Positions 24,736 to 35,219 of a stretch of 64,000 nucleotides of DNA are shown here, piece after piece. Below the pieces are notes generated by a model. The model searched no databases. It saw nothing but the letters and a program-made list of their open reading frames with translations, and was not told the origin of the DNA. The first letter of the stretch is position 1, and each line of letters starts with the position of its first letter. This DNA is from Hyperoplus lanceolatus (Eukaryota > Chordata > Actinopteri > Uranoscopiformes > Ammodytidae), in contig CM049398.1 in assembly GCA_026929865.2 (NCBI GenBank), forward strand, positions 12,109,501 through 12,173,500, written 5' to 3'. The position numbers and the translations under genes are program-made.

Positions 24736-25263
24736 TAACTGACAGGAAGTTAGCTAAAAGAACCATTCCGCTTACAGCACCTTTATGTAATGTATGTAAT
24801 ATGTTCAGCCACTGAAGCCCGGTTTCACTGTCCATCTGACCTGCTATCAGTCACTGTTCAGCCCACGTTGCCTCAGGCTGCAGCCAATAATACTCATGTT
24901 GCCCGTTCGCCATTGTAATTTTTTTTCTTTTAAATAAAGATGTTCAAAAGTAATTTTCTCCGTGAAATGTTTGTTTTTTACTTTATTTTAATAGACTATA
25001 TTTGGGAATAATGGCTGACTGGCTAAGCAGCTAATGCTTTCTTTAAATATATTGGCCGAATCAATTTAGGCCTAGGACTACTATTTGTTGTGCGCAATGT
25101 TTCTCTTTTTTTCTACTTTGAATCTTGCTAGCTAACAATTGAGCCGATGCCTTCAGTCAGCTGAGCAGATGGTCTATCGAACAGACTAGTCTCTCGTAGC
25201 TAGGACATATCCTAATCATGAAAATAATGGGCCCTACTCAATTATTTAGTTTTCATTCCTTAC
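24736..25263. other. Intergenic/ca4 intron remnant
   Basis: Nothing is recognised up to about 25235. From there the sequence matches intron 1 of the intact ca4-like gene next to the exon 1 donor (compare 37620-37652). Confidence 0.5.
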
Positions 25264-25327
25264 CTGTCCCGTGTCAGGAACCCATCAGGGAAGATGCCAA
25301 TAAAATGAAAACAGGTGCAAGCAGCAT
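25264..25327 (-). pseudogene. Carbonic anhydrase IV-like exon 1 (left copy), with stop
   Basis: The minus strand begins ATG (complement of 25325-25327) and reads MLLAPVFILLASSLMGS, then meets TGA. The homologous exon 1 of the intact gene (37653-37734) reads MLLEPVLMLFASSLMFVSGE and stays open. The left copy is 18 bp shorter and rearranged near the end, giving the stop before the conserved GTAAGG donor. The signal-peptide part is kept. Sequence further upstream, to about 25480, also matches the right copy, so the promoter was part of the duplication. Confidence 0.8.
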
Positions 25328-25479
25328 TGTACATCGCCGGGGGCTGTTTATAAGGTCACGTAGCCTAATACACTACTACTTTAAAGTATTTTCAGTTAGG
25401 GCCGTTTGTTTACATACCAACAGCGCTTATTGGTAGCGTACTAAAAACATATACTTTTGAAAACAGGTTCCAGAGTGGA

Positions 25480-26622
25480 ATTTGTTGGATTCCAAAGCAT
25501 CACTGTAGCCTAGGCCTACTGTCGGCATATGTCATAGCATAGGCTACATGTCAGGCCTAAACAGCATAGATAGGCCTATATGTGTAAATAGGCTCAAATC
25601 AGTCTGCTATTAGGCAAACTTAGTGACAGCCCACCTATTGATCCCACCCACGCCCCATGCTTTGGCTTAATAGCGCCTGATTCCTGCGATTATAGCCAAA
25701 AGTGATATCTGACTAATCACAAGATGATGATTGGACCCAAAGGGTTTGGCCTGAAAACTCAAGGCTTGATGATGATGCAGCTAGTTGGTGAGGATCAAAA
25801 GCAGAGCTAAAAGTAGGAATCTTGGAGTGCAATGCATGCAATAGAAACAGAAACAAAAGACTAAAAATTATTGATGTGTAGTTTTCAAAAAAGTGTGTCA
25901 TATCAAGCTTAAAGGTGAAATGTCAATTGTGTTCACTATTTAAAATCAGAGAGATGATGGAAGCCAAGAACGGCTTTGCTTGCAATACTTTTTTGAAACT
26001 GTTATTTATCTTGAGATTAAGAAAACATTTTATTACAAACAATCACAATATAGGGAGCTGAAGTAATATTTTAAGTAGAATAAGAGAAAACAACCTTTGT
26101 TTTTTCTTCAGATCACAATGAACATTGAGAAAAAAAACAACCTTTTATGGTCAAATGGTGGAATTTCGTTATTTCGATATCTTGTGCATTATGTTGTAAG
26201 AGGAAACACCTCTTGATTAGCCTACTCATCATCACAAGGAAATTGGTTTTGTTATCCTGAGATCAAGAGATAATACATTTCTCATCACAGTAACAGCTTT
26301 CTAAAATAAATGTAATCATGTCCGTTTTCTGCTAAAAAGAAAAGAAAATTTAATTTAAATATAAAGCAGTGTTTATTCATTAATTTTATTATGGGCATTG
26401 CGGCCAGCATTTCTTCTGGCAGACCAAGGTATAGATGCATACTGCCACATAAACTTTAGTTTACATAGATCATAAAAAATATGTATAAAAAAAAAAACAC
26501 CCATCTCCCCTTCTTTCTCTGGCTGTCGTAAATAAATACTTTAAGATAGTCCTATCTCCAGTAAAGGACTCTTAAGAACAATAATGCTTAACAATAATAA
26601 GTAGAAGGAATTAAGTGTATAC
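25480..26622. other. ca4-dhrs11 intergenic sequence of the left duplicate
   Basis: AT-rich and non-coding. The block at about 26120-26410 (shared ACCTTTTATGGTCAA and ATGGGCATTGCGG) matches 38255-38395 of the right copy. 26540-26620 matches dhrs11 intron 1 at about 54965-55035. The dhrs11 exon 1 and promoter expected between these blocks are absent. Confidence 0.6.
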
Positions 26623-26933
26623 TGTCACAACCTGGCTCAATGGTTGTAGCAAACAAAGGGGAGGCCACACATAGTCTATACAAACATAATAGGTTTAATA
26701 AAGAATAAGGTGAACAACCAAATATAACAGAAACAAAAGTGCAGGCTGCAGGCCAGGGAAGAGAAGAGTCAAGCTGGCAGGGCTGCTTTATAGGCTCCTG
26801 AGACAAGCCTGCTCAGGTGAGCTGCATCCCGTTGACGATGGTGTTAACTGATGGTGCTCCGCCCACCAACTCCCTGCAAAAGAAAGCAAACCAGAAGCAA
26901 CAACACCTCAAGGCACACCCTGTGGCCGTCACA
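26623..26933 (-). repeat. 3' LTR of the gypsy element
   Basis: 311 bp with TG...CA boundaries, the counterpart of 31291-31601. On the minus strand it carries a TATAAA box (complement of about 26785-26790). Confidence 0.92.
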
Positions 26934-26947
26934 CCCCCCCCCCCCCC
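26934..26947 (-). other. Polypurine tract
   Basis: A run of 14 G on the minus strand directly abuts the 3' LTR, the expected place for plus-strand DNA priming in an LTR retroelement. Confidence 0.8.
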
Positions 26948-27198
26948 ATAAAACAGGAGCTCCATCCCGCAAATTAACAAAGGACATAACTTAATGTGCA
27001 TGTGGGTAGATAACTCAACCACCCCGTCTAGAGATCAGGGCTCAAACCTCTCTCCCGTCTCCACCACTCCATCCCCAGCCACCTTTGCCTGTGGAGCAGT
27101 TAAAGAGGAGGAGAAACAGACTGCAGAGAAACAAAAGGATGATACGGCGGTTAGGTGCAAGAAGTTACAGAGGTGCACGTGACGGATATGACGGATGT

Positions 27199-27480
27199 CT
27201 AAGTTGTATGCCGGATGGGCTTAGCGTCTCCAACGTCAAAATCATGCTCTATCAGATTTTCCTTTGACGGCGAGTCTCCCAATAAACCTGGATAGTTTGC
27301 AATCAGTTCAGCAAACTCAGTTTGCTTCTCAACAGACCAATGAGCCAAGCCATCCATATTCATTAGACATTCAGAGTTCTTGAGACAACCATGCAGTACA
27401 GAATCATCTGGCACTGCCACATCTTCCCCCCCACTAACAACTGACTGCAACACTATACCAGCAGACAAAACTGGGCGCAC
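27199..27480 (-). pseudogene. Reverse transcriptase N-terminal stump (gypsy element)
   Basis: The minus-strand frame ends with LIEHDFDVGDAKPIRHTT and then a stop. The phrase IEHDxDVGDAKPIR is the conserved lead-in to the RT domain of Ty3/gypsy polyproteins. None of the catalytic RT motifs (such as the YxDD box) or RNase H follow; unrelated sequence runs to the polypurine tract. The stump lies downstream of integrase. Confidence 0.8.
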
Positions 27481-27633
27481 TTCAGAAGGAGTGTGTGAAA
27501 CCTCAGATTCATTCTGGGGACATTCCCGACCATAGTATGGTTTCAGCAGATTTTTGTGACAAAGTTGGTTTCTTTTCCTACGATCTGGAGTGGAAATTAA
27601 ATAGTTAAGCTCAGAGAGCTGACGTTCTACAGT

Positions 27634-29040
27634 CTATGGGCCCATAAATTTAGCTTGGAATGGTGACCCCACAATTGGTAGCAAAGCCAACACTTGGTCA
27701 CCCTCACTAAACTGTTGTCTCTCAGACCGTCGATCATACACATGCTCCATTCTCCCCTGTGATTTTTCCAAGTTTTGTTTTGCCAGATGACCAGCCATAT
27801 AAAGCCGGTGTCTGAACCCGTTTACATACTCTCTCAAATTGGACGGAGGTTCCTCTGTGTACCACTCATCTCGACGCACTGCCAAAGGACCACGTACTCT
27901 GTGACTAAATCATTTGGACTAAAACCAGTACTTTCCTGACACACCTCCCTTGCTGCTAAAAGCAACCATGGCAGACCTTCCTCCCAGTCCCCCTGCATCT
28001 CTGTACAATATGCTTGCAATAAGGACTTCAGAGTTTGGTGAAAGCGTTCTAAAGCTCCTTGGCTTTGTGCATGATACGCAGACGATTGGCTATGTTTGAT
28101 ATTAAGTTGCTTTAGAACTTGGGAAAACCAATTTGAAGAGAAATTTGACCCTTGATCGCTCTGGATAATCTTTGGTATGCCGAATATTGAGATGAACTGA
28201 GTTAAAGCCTTAACTACAGATTTAGCTGTAATTGTACGCAACGGGTAGGCGGCAGGATAGCGTGTCACCTGACACATGACAGTTAACAAATACTCTGAAC
28301 CAAATTTGGACCTTGGTAAAGGTCCAACACAGTCAATTATTATGTGTTCAAATGGGCTATCTACTGCAGGGATTGGAGAGAGTGGGGCAGGCTTTACAGT
28401 CTGATTTGGTTTACCTGTAAGTTGACAAGTATGACAGCTCTTGATGTAAACTGCCACATCACGTTTAAGACGAGGCCAAAAAAAATACCGCAAAATGTGA
28501 CAGTACGTTTTCTTAACCCCCAGATGCCCAGTCTGGTCATGCGAACACTGCATCACTTTATTTCGATACTTCATTGGTACTACAACTTGGTAAACTGGAT
28601 CACCAACACAATCCAAACCCTGTGGGACCCACTTACGGACCAATACCTCATTCTGCAGGAAGTACCCACTAGCTGCACTCTGAGCATCAATGCTAGGCCG
28701 CACCTGATCAAACAGTTCTCTCAACGAGGCATCCGCTCGTTGCTCAGTGCTAAGTTCCTGTTGGGAGATAGACAGAGAATTAGGCACATGCAAATTCCTC
28801 TCACAATCCAATTCTTCATGGTCAAATGCAAAATCTTGCGTTTCTGAATCTTTTGCTGCCATTGCCTGTGTCACAGCACAAGCGGTAAAGACCTCAGGGC
28901 ATTCAATTTTACCATCAGTTGGGTTATCCAGCATCGGTGTATATGCATCAGGTGGGGCACCATTAATCCAGGCATGATTGCCAGCTAAATCATTCCCAAG
29001 AATAACATGGACTCCAATGATTGGCAAAGCAGGACGAACC
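27634..29040 (-). pseudogene. Integrase region of the gypsy element
   Basis: After the protease tail comes an H2C2 zinc finger (HDQTGHLGVKK, then CHTC), then the catalytic core with the D-D-E residues seen in HIIIDCVGPLP, IQSDQGSNF and SQGALERFHQ. A C-terminal GPY/F-like segment follows (VLALLPIVGSPFQAKFMGP). A deletion-type frameshift near 27908 separates core and C-terminal frames, and a TAG at about 27637 ends the GPY segment. Integrase would insert the cDNA copy in the nucleus; this copy cannot encode a whole one. Confidence 0.88.
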
Positions 29041-30574
29041 CCCAAGGTGGACATCACCATTTACAAGGCCATAAGCTAAACTAACTTTGTGCAAAGGAAC
29101 ACTCAGAGTTTTTAAACCCATTCCCTTTACTAGCAGACAGCCACCTGTGTCACTGTCCTGAGAAAAATGCAGAACAGAAGATAATATGAACGAGTCCTTT
29201 GCTCCTGTATCTCGTAGAATTTTTACCGACACTTTATTTTGCATACCAGACACAGATACAAATCCATCCGAGACAAATGCTCCAAAGCCAGAAAAATTCC
29301 CATCTACAGTTTTACCTTCATCTAAAACTGTCTTAGAAATAACTGGAAGGTTCCCAACTGGAATACTTAGGGCAGCTGGTTGAGTAAATGTATTGCCTCC
29401 TCTGTTAACCCTGCTCTTCAGATAAGTGCAATCCGCTTTCCAGTGTCCTCTCTCATGGCAGTAATTACAAACTTCATCAAAGCCACCTGAACGTGAACTA
29501 CGGTTCGGCTTTGCAGACTCTGACCATGACATTTTAGCAGAGCAACCAACATTTTTAGTATGCACATCTGGAACACGGCTCCTCCCCAACCTTCCTTTTC
29601 GAGCCAGAATATATTTGTCTGCCAGAATTGCTGCTTCATGAACAGTTTTCACTCCACGCTCATCAATATGAGTGGCGACTTCAGGTGGAATACACTCTAT
29701 GAACTGTTCCAATACAATAAGATCACAGAGATCTTTCAAATTAATTACTCCCAAAGCTGAACACCATCTATTGAAATGTTTGGACAACTCTCTTGCAAAT
29801 TCCACATTTGTCTGTTCGTCAGCCTTTTCCCACGACCTGAAGCGTTGCCTATAGGCATCTGGCACTAACTCGTATGCTCTAAGAACTGCTTCTTTTACAG
29901 TGGAATAGGCCTGACAATCCACTGCACTAAGAGCGGAATAAGCTTCCTGGGCTTCTCCAGTGAACACCGATTGTAACATAACAACCCGGTCAATTTCAGG
30001 CCAACCTCTCATATCGGCTACCCGTTCAAAAAGTGTAAAAAAGGTGTCTGGATCTTTCTCGTCAAACTTTGGTATCAGACGCAAATTACGAACCACATCA
30101 AACCCTTTTACCTGTGATGTAGCAGGCTCTTCAGGCCATTCTGAACCCTCAGCATTACCCACAATCCTACCTGCTTCAATAAGCTCTAATCGGTACCTTT
30201 GCAACCCCAATTTTTCCTTTTCCAAAAACTGTTGCAACTCCAATTTTTCCTTTTCCAAAGACTGTTTTCCCCTTTCAAAAGACTGTCTCATTTGCTCTTT
30301 ATCCATATCTGCATTTATCTGCAAAAGCAACAGCTCCCTTTGCTGCTCAAATGTTAGACCTACAGTAGGAGAAACCACAGCATTACTTTGCACTGACTGG
30401 CAAAACACCACTTTCAATTAAAGCAGCCCTCAGTGTCCCTTTAATTTCCTTCTTTAACTTTTTATCCCCAATGTCAACCTCATAATGCTCCACGAGTTTC
30501 AAAAGTTGGTCTTTAGTGTAACCATTCAACATTGCCTCAGAGGGAGATTGAACAAAACTACCGACAGAAGCCAT
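29041..30574 (-). pseudogene. Gag and protease region of the gypsy element
   Basis: Gag begins with ATG at about 30574 (MASVGSFVQSPSEAMLNGYT). A frameshift near 30385-30400 separates this start from the main frame. The main frame has a Glu/Lys coiled segment and a capsid-like region (LRLIPKFDEKDPDTFF, LIVLEQFIECIPPEV), then the CX2CX4HX4C zinc knuckle CNYCHERGHWKADC at about 29450-29490. The aspartic protease motif is LRDTGAKDSFIL. The LVLEQF-type capsid segment resembles the vertebrate SCAN domain, which is thought to derive from Gmr1-like capsid. A frameshift in a C run near 29040 breaks the join to integrase. Confidence 0.88.
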
Positions 30575-31270
30575 GACAAAACAGCTTTGATCACTGGTAT
30601 GCAAATAGAATTAGAACTTCCCCACTAACTGCCTATCCAAACCTGAATAATCTCGACCCTAGTGTTCATGCAGCTTGCGGTAGGTATTTATGCACTGTAA
30701 ACCAGCCGGTTTGAAAGGCGACCTGCAAGCAGACAACCCCCAAGATCCTTCGGATGTGCTCCCGAGACAATTGACATTGAACAATTGACACTAACCACGC
30801 CCCACAGCACTACCAAAAGGGAAAAACAACAAAAGAAAAAAAATTCACGCAACCCAAAGGGGAAACGCAACTGAAGCCTAACAGGGAAAGTTCAAATTCA
30901 GACATGTGCTCACCAAACAATCAACTCTGTTAGCCTAGCCTCAGCTGATTACCCACTCCAGACACAAAGCTCAATCCCCAACCATGCACTCCTGCTTTAG
31001 AATACTAAACCACAAAAGAACTTCTAAATATACTAACTAGTGCTCAAATTAACTGATTACCAACGACTAACTGGCCTCCCCAAAAACCAGTACTGAGCAC
31101 CTTTAATCCTAAAACTAATAAGTCCCCTCAATTATTGCCCAGACTGATTTCCTCCACTATGCAAGGTTAAACCCTACTCCTTCACCCTAATGCCTATAGA
31201 GTAAGCTAGATGAAGCAAGTACCAGTTTAACTACCAAAAGTTCTACACGTCACTGAAAAACTTACCAAAT

Positions 31271-31288
31271 TAGTTTGACGAGCCCCCA
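31271..31288 (-). other. Primer binding site, tRNA-Pro type
   Basis: Two bases inside the 5' LTR the minus strand reads TGGGGGCTCGTC, which matches the first 12 bases of the common tRNA-Pro primer site. The last six bases deviate. Confidence 0.75.
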
Positions 31289-31290
31289 TT

Positions 31291-31601
31291 TGTCACAACC
31301 TGGCTCAATGGTTGTAGCAAACAAAGGGGAGGCCACACATAGTCTATACAAACATAATAGGTTTAATAAAGAATAAGGTGAACAACCAAATATAACAGAA
31401 ACAAAAGTGCAGGCTGCAGGCCAGGGAAGAGAAGAGTCAAGCTGGCAGGGCTGCTTTATAAGCTCCTGAGACAAGCCTGCTCAGGTGAGCTGCATCCCGT
31501 TGACAATGGTGTTAACTGATGGTGCTCCGCCCACCAACTCCCTGCAAAAGAAAGCAAACCAGAAGCAACAACACCTCAAGGCACACCCTGTGGCTGTCAC
31601 A
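31291..31601 (-). repeat. 5' LTR of the gypsy element
   Basis: 311 bp, the same as 26623-26933 apart from three transitions seen by eye. One lies directly next to the minus-strand TATAAA box (31455-31460), one in the GTTGACAATGG segment, and one in the terminal GGCTGTCACA. Confidence 0.92.
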
Positions 31602-31755
31602 ATACAAATACATAATACTGTGTATATGCAAGCTTGTCATGTAGTTGCATGTTGTGCAATGTTTCCCCCTTATCTACAGACTTATTTTTTGTTAATGTCA
31701 ACTTCTAGTCCCACTTTATGAAGTTAAATGTTAAAGCTGACTGTCTTGTTTTCAG

Positions 31756-32409
31756 AAACTGGCAGCTGAGTGTCAAAGTGCAGGCCACAGCAGCGTTTTG
31801 GTGCCTTTCAAGTGTGACCTGAACAACGAGGAAGAGATTCTGTCCATGTTCTCCGCCATCAAAGTGCAGCACAAAGGTGTGGACGTGTGCATCAACAACG
31901 CCGGCCTGGCTCATCCAGAGTCTCTGTTGAATGGCAAAACCAGTGGCTGGAGGAACATGCTGGATGTAAGAAATATATGTGAAAAAACCCTTCTTTACAA
32001 CGGTGTACTGATGCCAGTCATTACAGTTTTCCAAACGTTTTGGTGTTGTGCAGTTAAACGTTCTTGCGTTGAGTATATGCACACGTGAAGCATATCAGTT
32101 GATGAAAGAACAAAATTTTGATGGACACATCATAAACATTAACAGTTATAACTTTATTTAATAACAGTTTTAGGAATGATTCAGAATCCACACGTGAAAG
32201 GGACAGATATCATATCAATACATGCAGCTAAATGTTGGTGGTGACCTGGTAAAGCCTACAATTGTAGGCTACATGTTTTTCTGTTGAAGTATGAGCGGAC
32301 ATCGCGTCGTTCCCAGTGCTGACATGCATTTCTACGGCTCCACCAAATACTCTGTGACGGCCCTGACCGGCAGGAGCTGAGTGAGGCCAACACCCACATC
32401 AGAGCCACA
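31756..32409 (+). pseudogene. dhrs11-like SDR pseudogene (left copy)
   Basis: Exon 2 (31756-31965) is open and nearly identical to the right copy, with NNAG (INNAGLAHP) of the SDR fold. Exon 3 (32054-32145) has a first-base change, a 3-bp deletion, and its donor GT changed to TT. Exon 4 (32290-32409) has a 10-bp deletion before the GCAGGAGCTG segment, shifting frame after the YxxxK site (FYGSTKYS). Immediately after exon 4 the sequence continues with TTATGCACTCACAGAAT, which in the right copy lies in the 3' UTR at about 56618. Exons 5-7 are thus deleted. Exon 1 is absent upstream. The gypsy element lies in intron 1. This copy cannot make the enzyme. Confidence 0.88.
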
Positions 32410-33601
32410 TTATGCACTCACAGAATGTAAGACATTTTTTATATTTGTGCAAGTTCTATTTTTATTTTTTACAATTCATAACAATTTACAGTTTATGTAT
32501 TATTTACATTTATTCTAAAGTTCATGTACAAGTAAAAATACAATTTTGTGTAACGCTGAATATTGATGGTTTTGATTGAGCTGACATTTATATCATGCGC
32601 AGTTTAGTTTGGATGACAGCTGCATTAGGCACAGGAGCATATAGATTTTCTACCGTGCAATGTTGTAATTTTTGTAATTTCAGTAAACATTTTTGGACCA
32701 AATTACATCTCATGTCACTGGCGTCAGAATTTGGTTACTGTGCCTACAGCTTGTTTAAATTAAATGCCATTACACTGTATAAAATATGAGATTTAAAGAT
32801 TACACATGTTGCACTTTGTTATTATATTAATATTAATCTCTGGGATGATTTTGTACAGAAACAATAGAATTACAAAAATATTGTATATATATAAAAAAAA
32901 TCACATTTTTTAAAAGAAACATATCAATAATATCAAACTCGTGAAATATTACAAAATCTGAAATATCATAAGTAAAATGCCAAACAGTCATAGAAAGTGA
33001 GAAGTAATACTAGTAAAATGTTGGTAAAAAGAAAATTCTGATAATTTTTTCACTTTTGGATACTTCTTTTTCACTTTCTGATAATTTTTTTCCTTCCAGG
33101 TTCAGACTTTTGGGCCTGATTTTGCTTGGCATGACAGCTGTACCAAGCAATGAGGACCTTCCTCAGTGTTTTAGACTTCAGGAAACATCAAACATTTTCA
33201 AAATTAAAACTGAAAGAATGAATATTCATAAAATTTTAAGATGAGATTTTTTATTCTATTTTTGGCTCCGTTTGAGCTTCCACAAGCTCCGTTTGAGCTT
33301 CGACAAGGTCCTGGTTCTTCTTTTTTTTCCAGAAATAACCTATAACAACAACAACAAAATAAGTTAATTAACTCTCCATAAGCACAGAAGCATACAGTAG
33401 AAGCAAATAGAAAAGCAATAGAAACCAAAAAGAAAATGAAAAACAATTAAAAAATATTAAGATAAAAAGTGACTTTTTGAGGAGAGAAAAAATAATCTAC
33501 TTTTCAGCATGAATTAGGCGTACTCAGTGAAAACTCAATATTTCCAAATGTTTTTGAATTTGAATTCTGATCAACTAAATGATGAAGTGTGTATTTATAT
33601 A
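32410..33601. other. Junction of the two duplicate units
   Basis: AT-rich and non-coding. 32776-32870 matches the dhrs11 3' flank of the right copy (about 56645-56720). 33180-33450 matches the ca4 3' flank of the left copy (13740-13990). The tandem-duplication junction must therefore lie between about 32900 and 33160. Confidence 0.6.
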
Positions 33602-35100
33602 CAGTGCTGCTTGAAAGTATGTTAACCCATTGAGCATTTTCTAATTGTATCCAGTTTAACCATTATTAATTCATTTTTATCAATACCAGTATTTGTTATA
33701 TGAAATAACAGATGTTTGTTTATCAATTCAACATTTTTTCTTTTCCGGAAATCAATTGCTAAAACCGATAAAAAAAATGTTTTGTGAATTTTTGTATGTG
33801 CAAAAGTTTGTGAACCCTAAGCTGCATTGCTTAAATCAAGCAGGTAAACACAATCAGGTGGGCAAAATTCAGTGATGAAATGGACCAATGTTATGAGATA
33901 TCTTTAGCAAATAAATTGCACTAGATAAAACAGAGATCAAACCTGGTCAGTTTAGGCACACCAAAGTGAACCCATGCAGATCAGACATGCCAAGAGGAAA
34001 GAAAATCTCAGAGGATCTCAGGAATAGACTTGTGATGTTGCACATTTGTCTGGGGACAGCTATCAATTAATTTAAAAAAAGTTTGAGTTCCATCGGTCCA
34101 CCTTGAGGCAAATCATCTACAAATGAAGAGCTTTAAGAGTGACTGAACATCTGCCTAGAAGTGGACTTCCTTCAAAAATATCCATAATCATTTTTTAAAT
34201 CTGTTTAAAGGTGCAGTGTGTAATATGACATCATCAAGAAAGTTCTAGAATGCAATGCTCCCTGGGTAACCCCACCCCTTTCGAATAATAACAGAAGCTA
34301 CAGTGGCCTTCAAGGACAAGAACAATTCTAAATTTTAAACAATGCTCCTGATGACATTCCAACTATGACACTTTCAAGATGGCGGCACTAGGCCTTGGTC
34401 CAAAATATGCAGAAATATGGACATATATGAGACCCTTTCTAAGGGAAAAAATTATAATTAAAAAAAAATATTCCGCTATTATGCACTAAATTAAATGTAC
34501 TTATGGATATTATAATTACTTTCTACAAAATGTGCTAGGAAATAAAACCCAAAATTCTACACACTGCAGGTTTAAAGGTGCAGTGTGTAATATGACATCA
34601 TCAAGTAAGTTCTAGAAAGTTCTAGAATGCAATGCTCCCTGGGTAACCCCACCCCTTTCGAATAATAACAGAAGCTACAGTGGCCTTCAAGGACAAGAAC
34701 AATTCAACATTTTAAACAATGCACCTGATGACATTCCAACTATGACACTTCCAAAATGGCGGTGACAAGGCCTTGGTCCAAAGTATGGAGAAATATGGAC
34801 ATATATGAGACCCTTTCTAAGGAAAATAATAATAATTCTAAAAAGAAAATTCAGCTATTATGCACTAAATTAAACGTACTTATGGATATTATAATTATTT
34901 TCTACAAAATCTGCTAGGAAATAAAACCCAAAATTCTACACACTGCAGGTTTAAACTATTGTTTTCCGGAAAAGAAAAAAGTTTAATTGATAAACAAAAT
35001 CTGTTATTTCATATAAAAAATACTGGTATTGATAACATGAATTAATAATGGTTAAAATAACTAGAATTCCAATAGGCTCACATACTTTCAAGCAGCACTG
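33602..35100 (+). mobile_element. Tc1-like transposon relic
   Basis: The ends are inverted repeats beginning CAGTGCTGCTTGAAAGTATG, flanked by TA on both sides (33600-33601 and 35101-35102), as expected for Tc1/mariner. The terminal repeats extend about 150 bp inward (shared ATTAATTCAT, ATACCAGTATT, TTTCCGGAAA). At about 33988-34050 the plus frame reads MPRGKKISEDLRNRLVMLHI, the standard N-terminus of fish Tc1 transposases, and then decays. The DDE part is missing; two MITE copies occupy the interior. Confidence 0.9.
34205..34955 (+). mobile_element. Tandem pair of TTTAAA-flanked MITEs
   Basis: Two direct copies, about 34205-34570 and 34565-34955, each start GGTGCAGTGTGTAATATGAC and end TTCTACACACTGCAGG. 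TTTAAA stands before, between and after them. The TTAA core suggests a piggyBac-like or Kolobok-like target duplication. Copies differ by scattered substitutions. They lie within the Tc1 relic, and the same family occurs at 14748-15095. Confidence 0.8.
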
Positions 35101-35219
35101 TAAATTATTTTAGAAGATATTGCTGTAGATTGAGGTATGAGGTTGCCATTGTACTTGGACATATTGTCGCAGTGCACATAAAAATTCACATTTAAATAGA
35201 CAGTAATTAAACAAAGCTC

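Larger units (their letters stand above)
26623..31601 (-). mobile_element. Ty3/gypsy (Gmr1-type) LTR retrotransposon, RT-deleted
   Basis: The element is 4979 bp, minus-strand, flanked by a 4-bp target duplication ATAC (26619-26622 and 31602-31605). Its 311-bp LTRs begin TGTCACAACC and end in GTCACA. By eye they differ at three positions, all transitions. Reading 5' to 3' on the minus strand there are: 5' LTR, tRNA-Pro-like primer site, Gag with zinc knuckle, protease, integrase, the first residues of reverse transcriptase, polypurine tract and 3' LTR. Integrase before RT is the order of Gmr1-type gypsy elements. The RT/RNase H core is absent, and several frameshifts and a nonsense codon break the rest. 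It sits in intron 1 of the left dhrs11 copy and is missing from the right copy, so it inserted after the duplication. Confidence 0.9.
13720..32900. repeat. Tandem segmental duplication, left copy
   Basis: Blocks in this interval match 33160-57000 in the same order and orientation. The ca4 3' region at 13740-13990 matches 33180-33450. The ca4 last exon (14303-14488) and its intron (14513-14750) match 35220-35830. The ca4 first exon and upstream sequence (25240-25480) match 37620-37880. A block at 26120-26410 matches 38250-38395. dhrs11 intron 1, exons 2-4 and 3' flank (26540-26620, 31610-32410, 32776-32870) match 54960-57000. The edges are approximate because both copies are broken up by transposons. 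Confidence 0.8.

Noticed and set aside
28344-28847. Plus-strand open frame of 167 codons
   Set aside because: It is antisense to the integrase core of the gypsy element, which has clear H2C2 and D-D-E residues on the minus strand.
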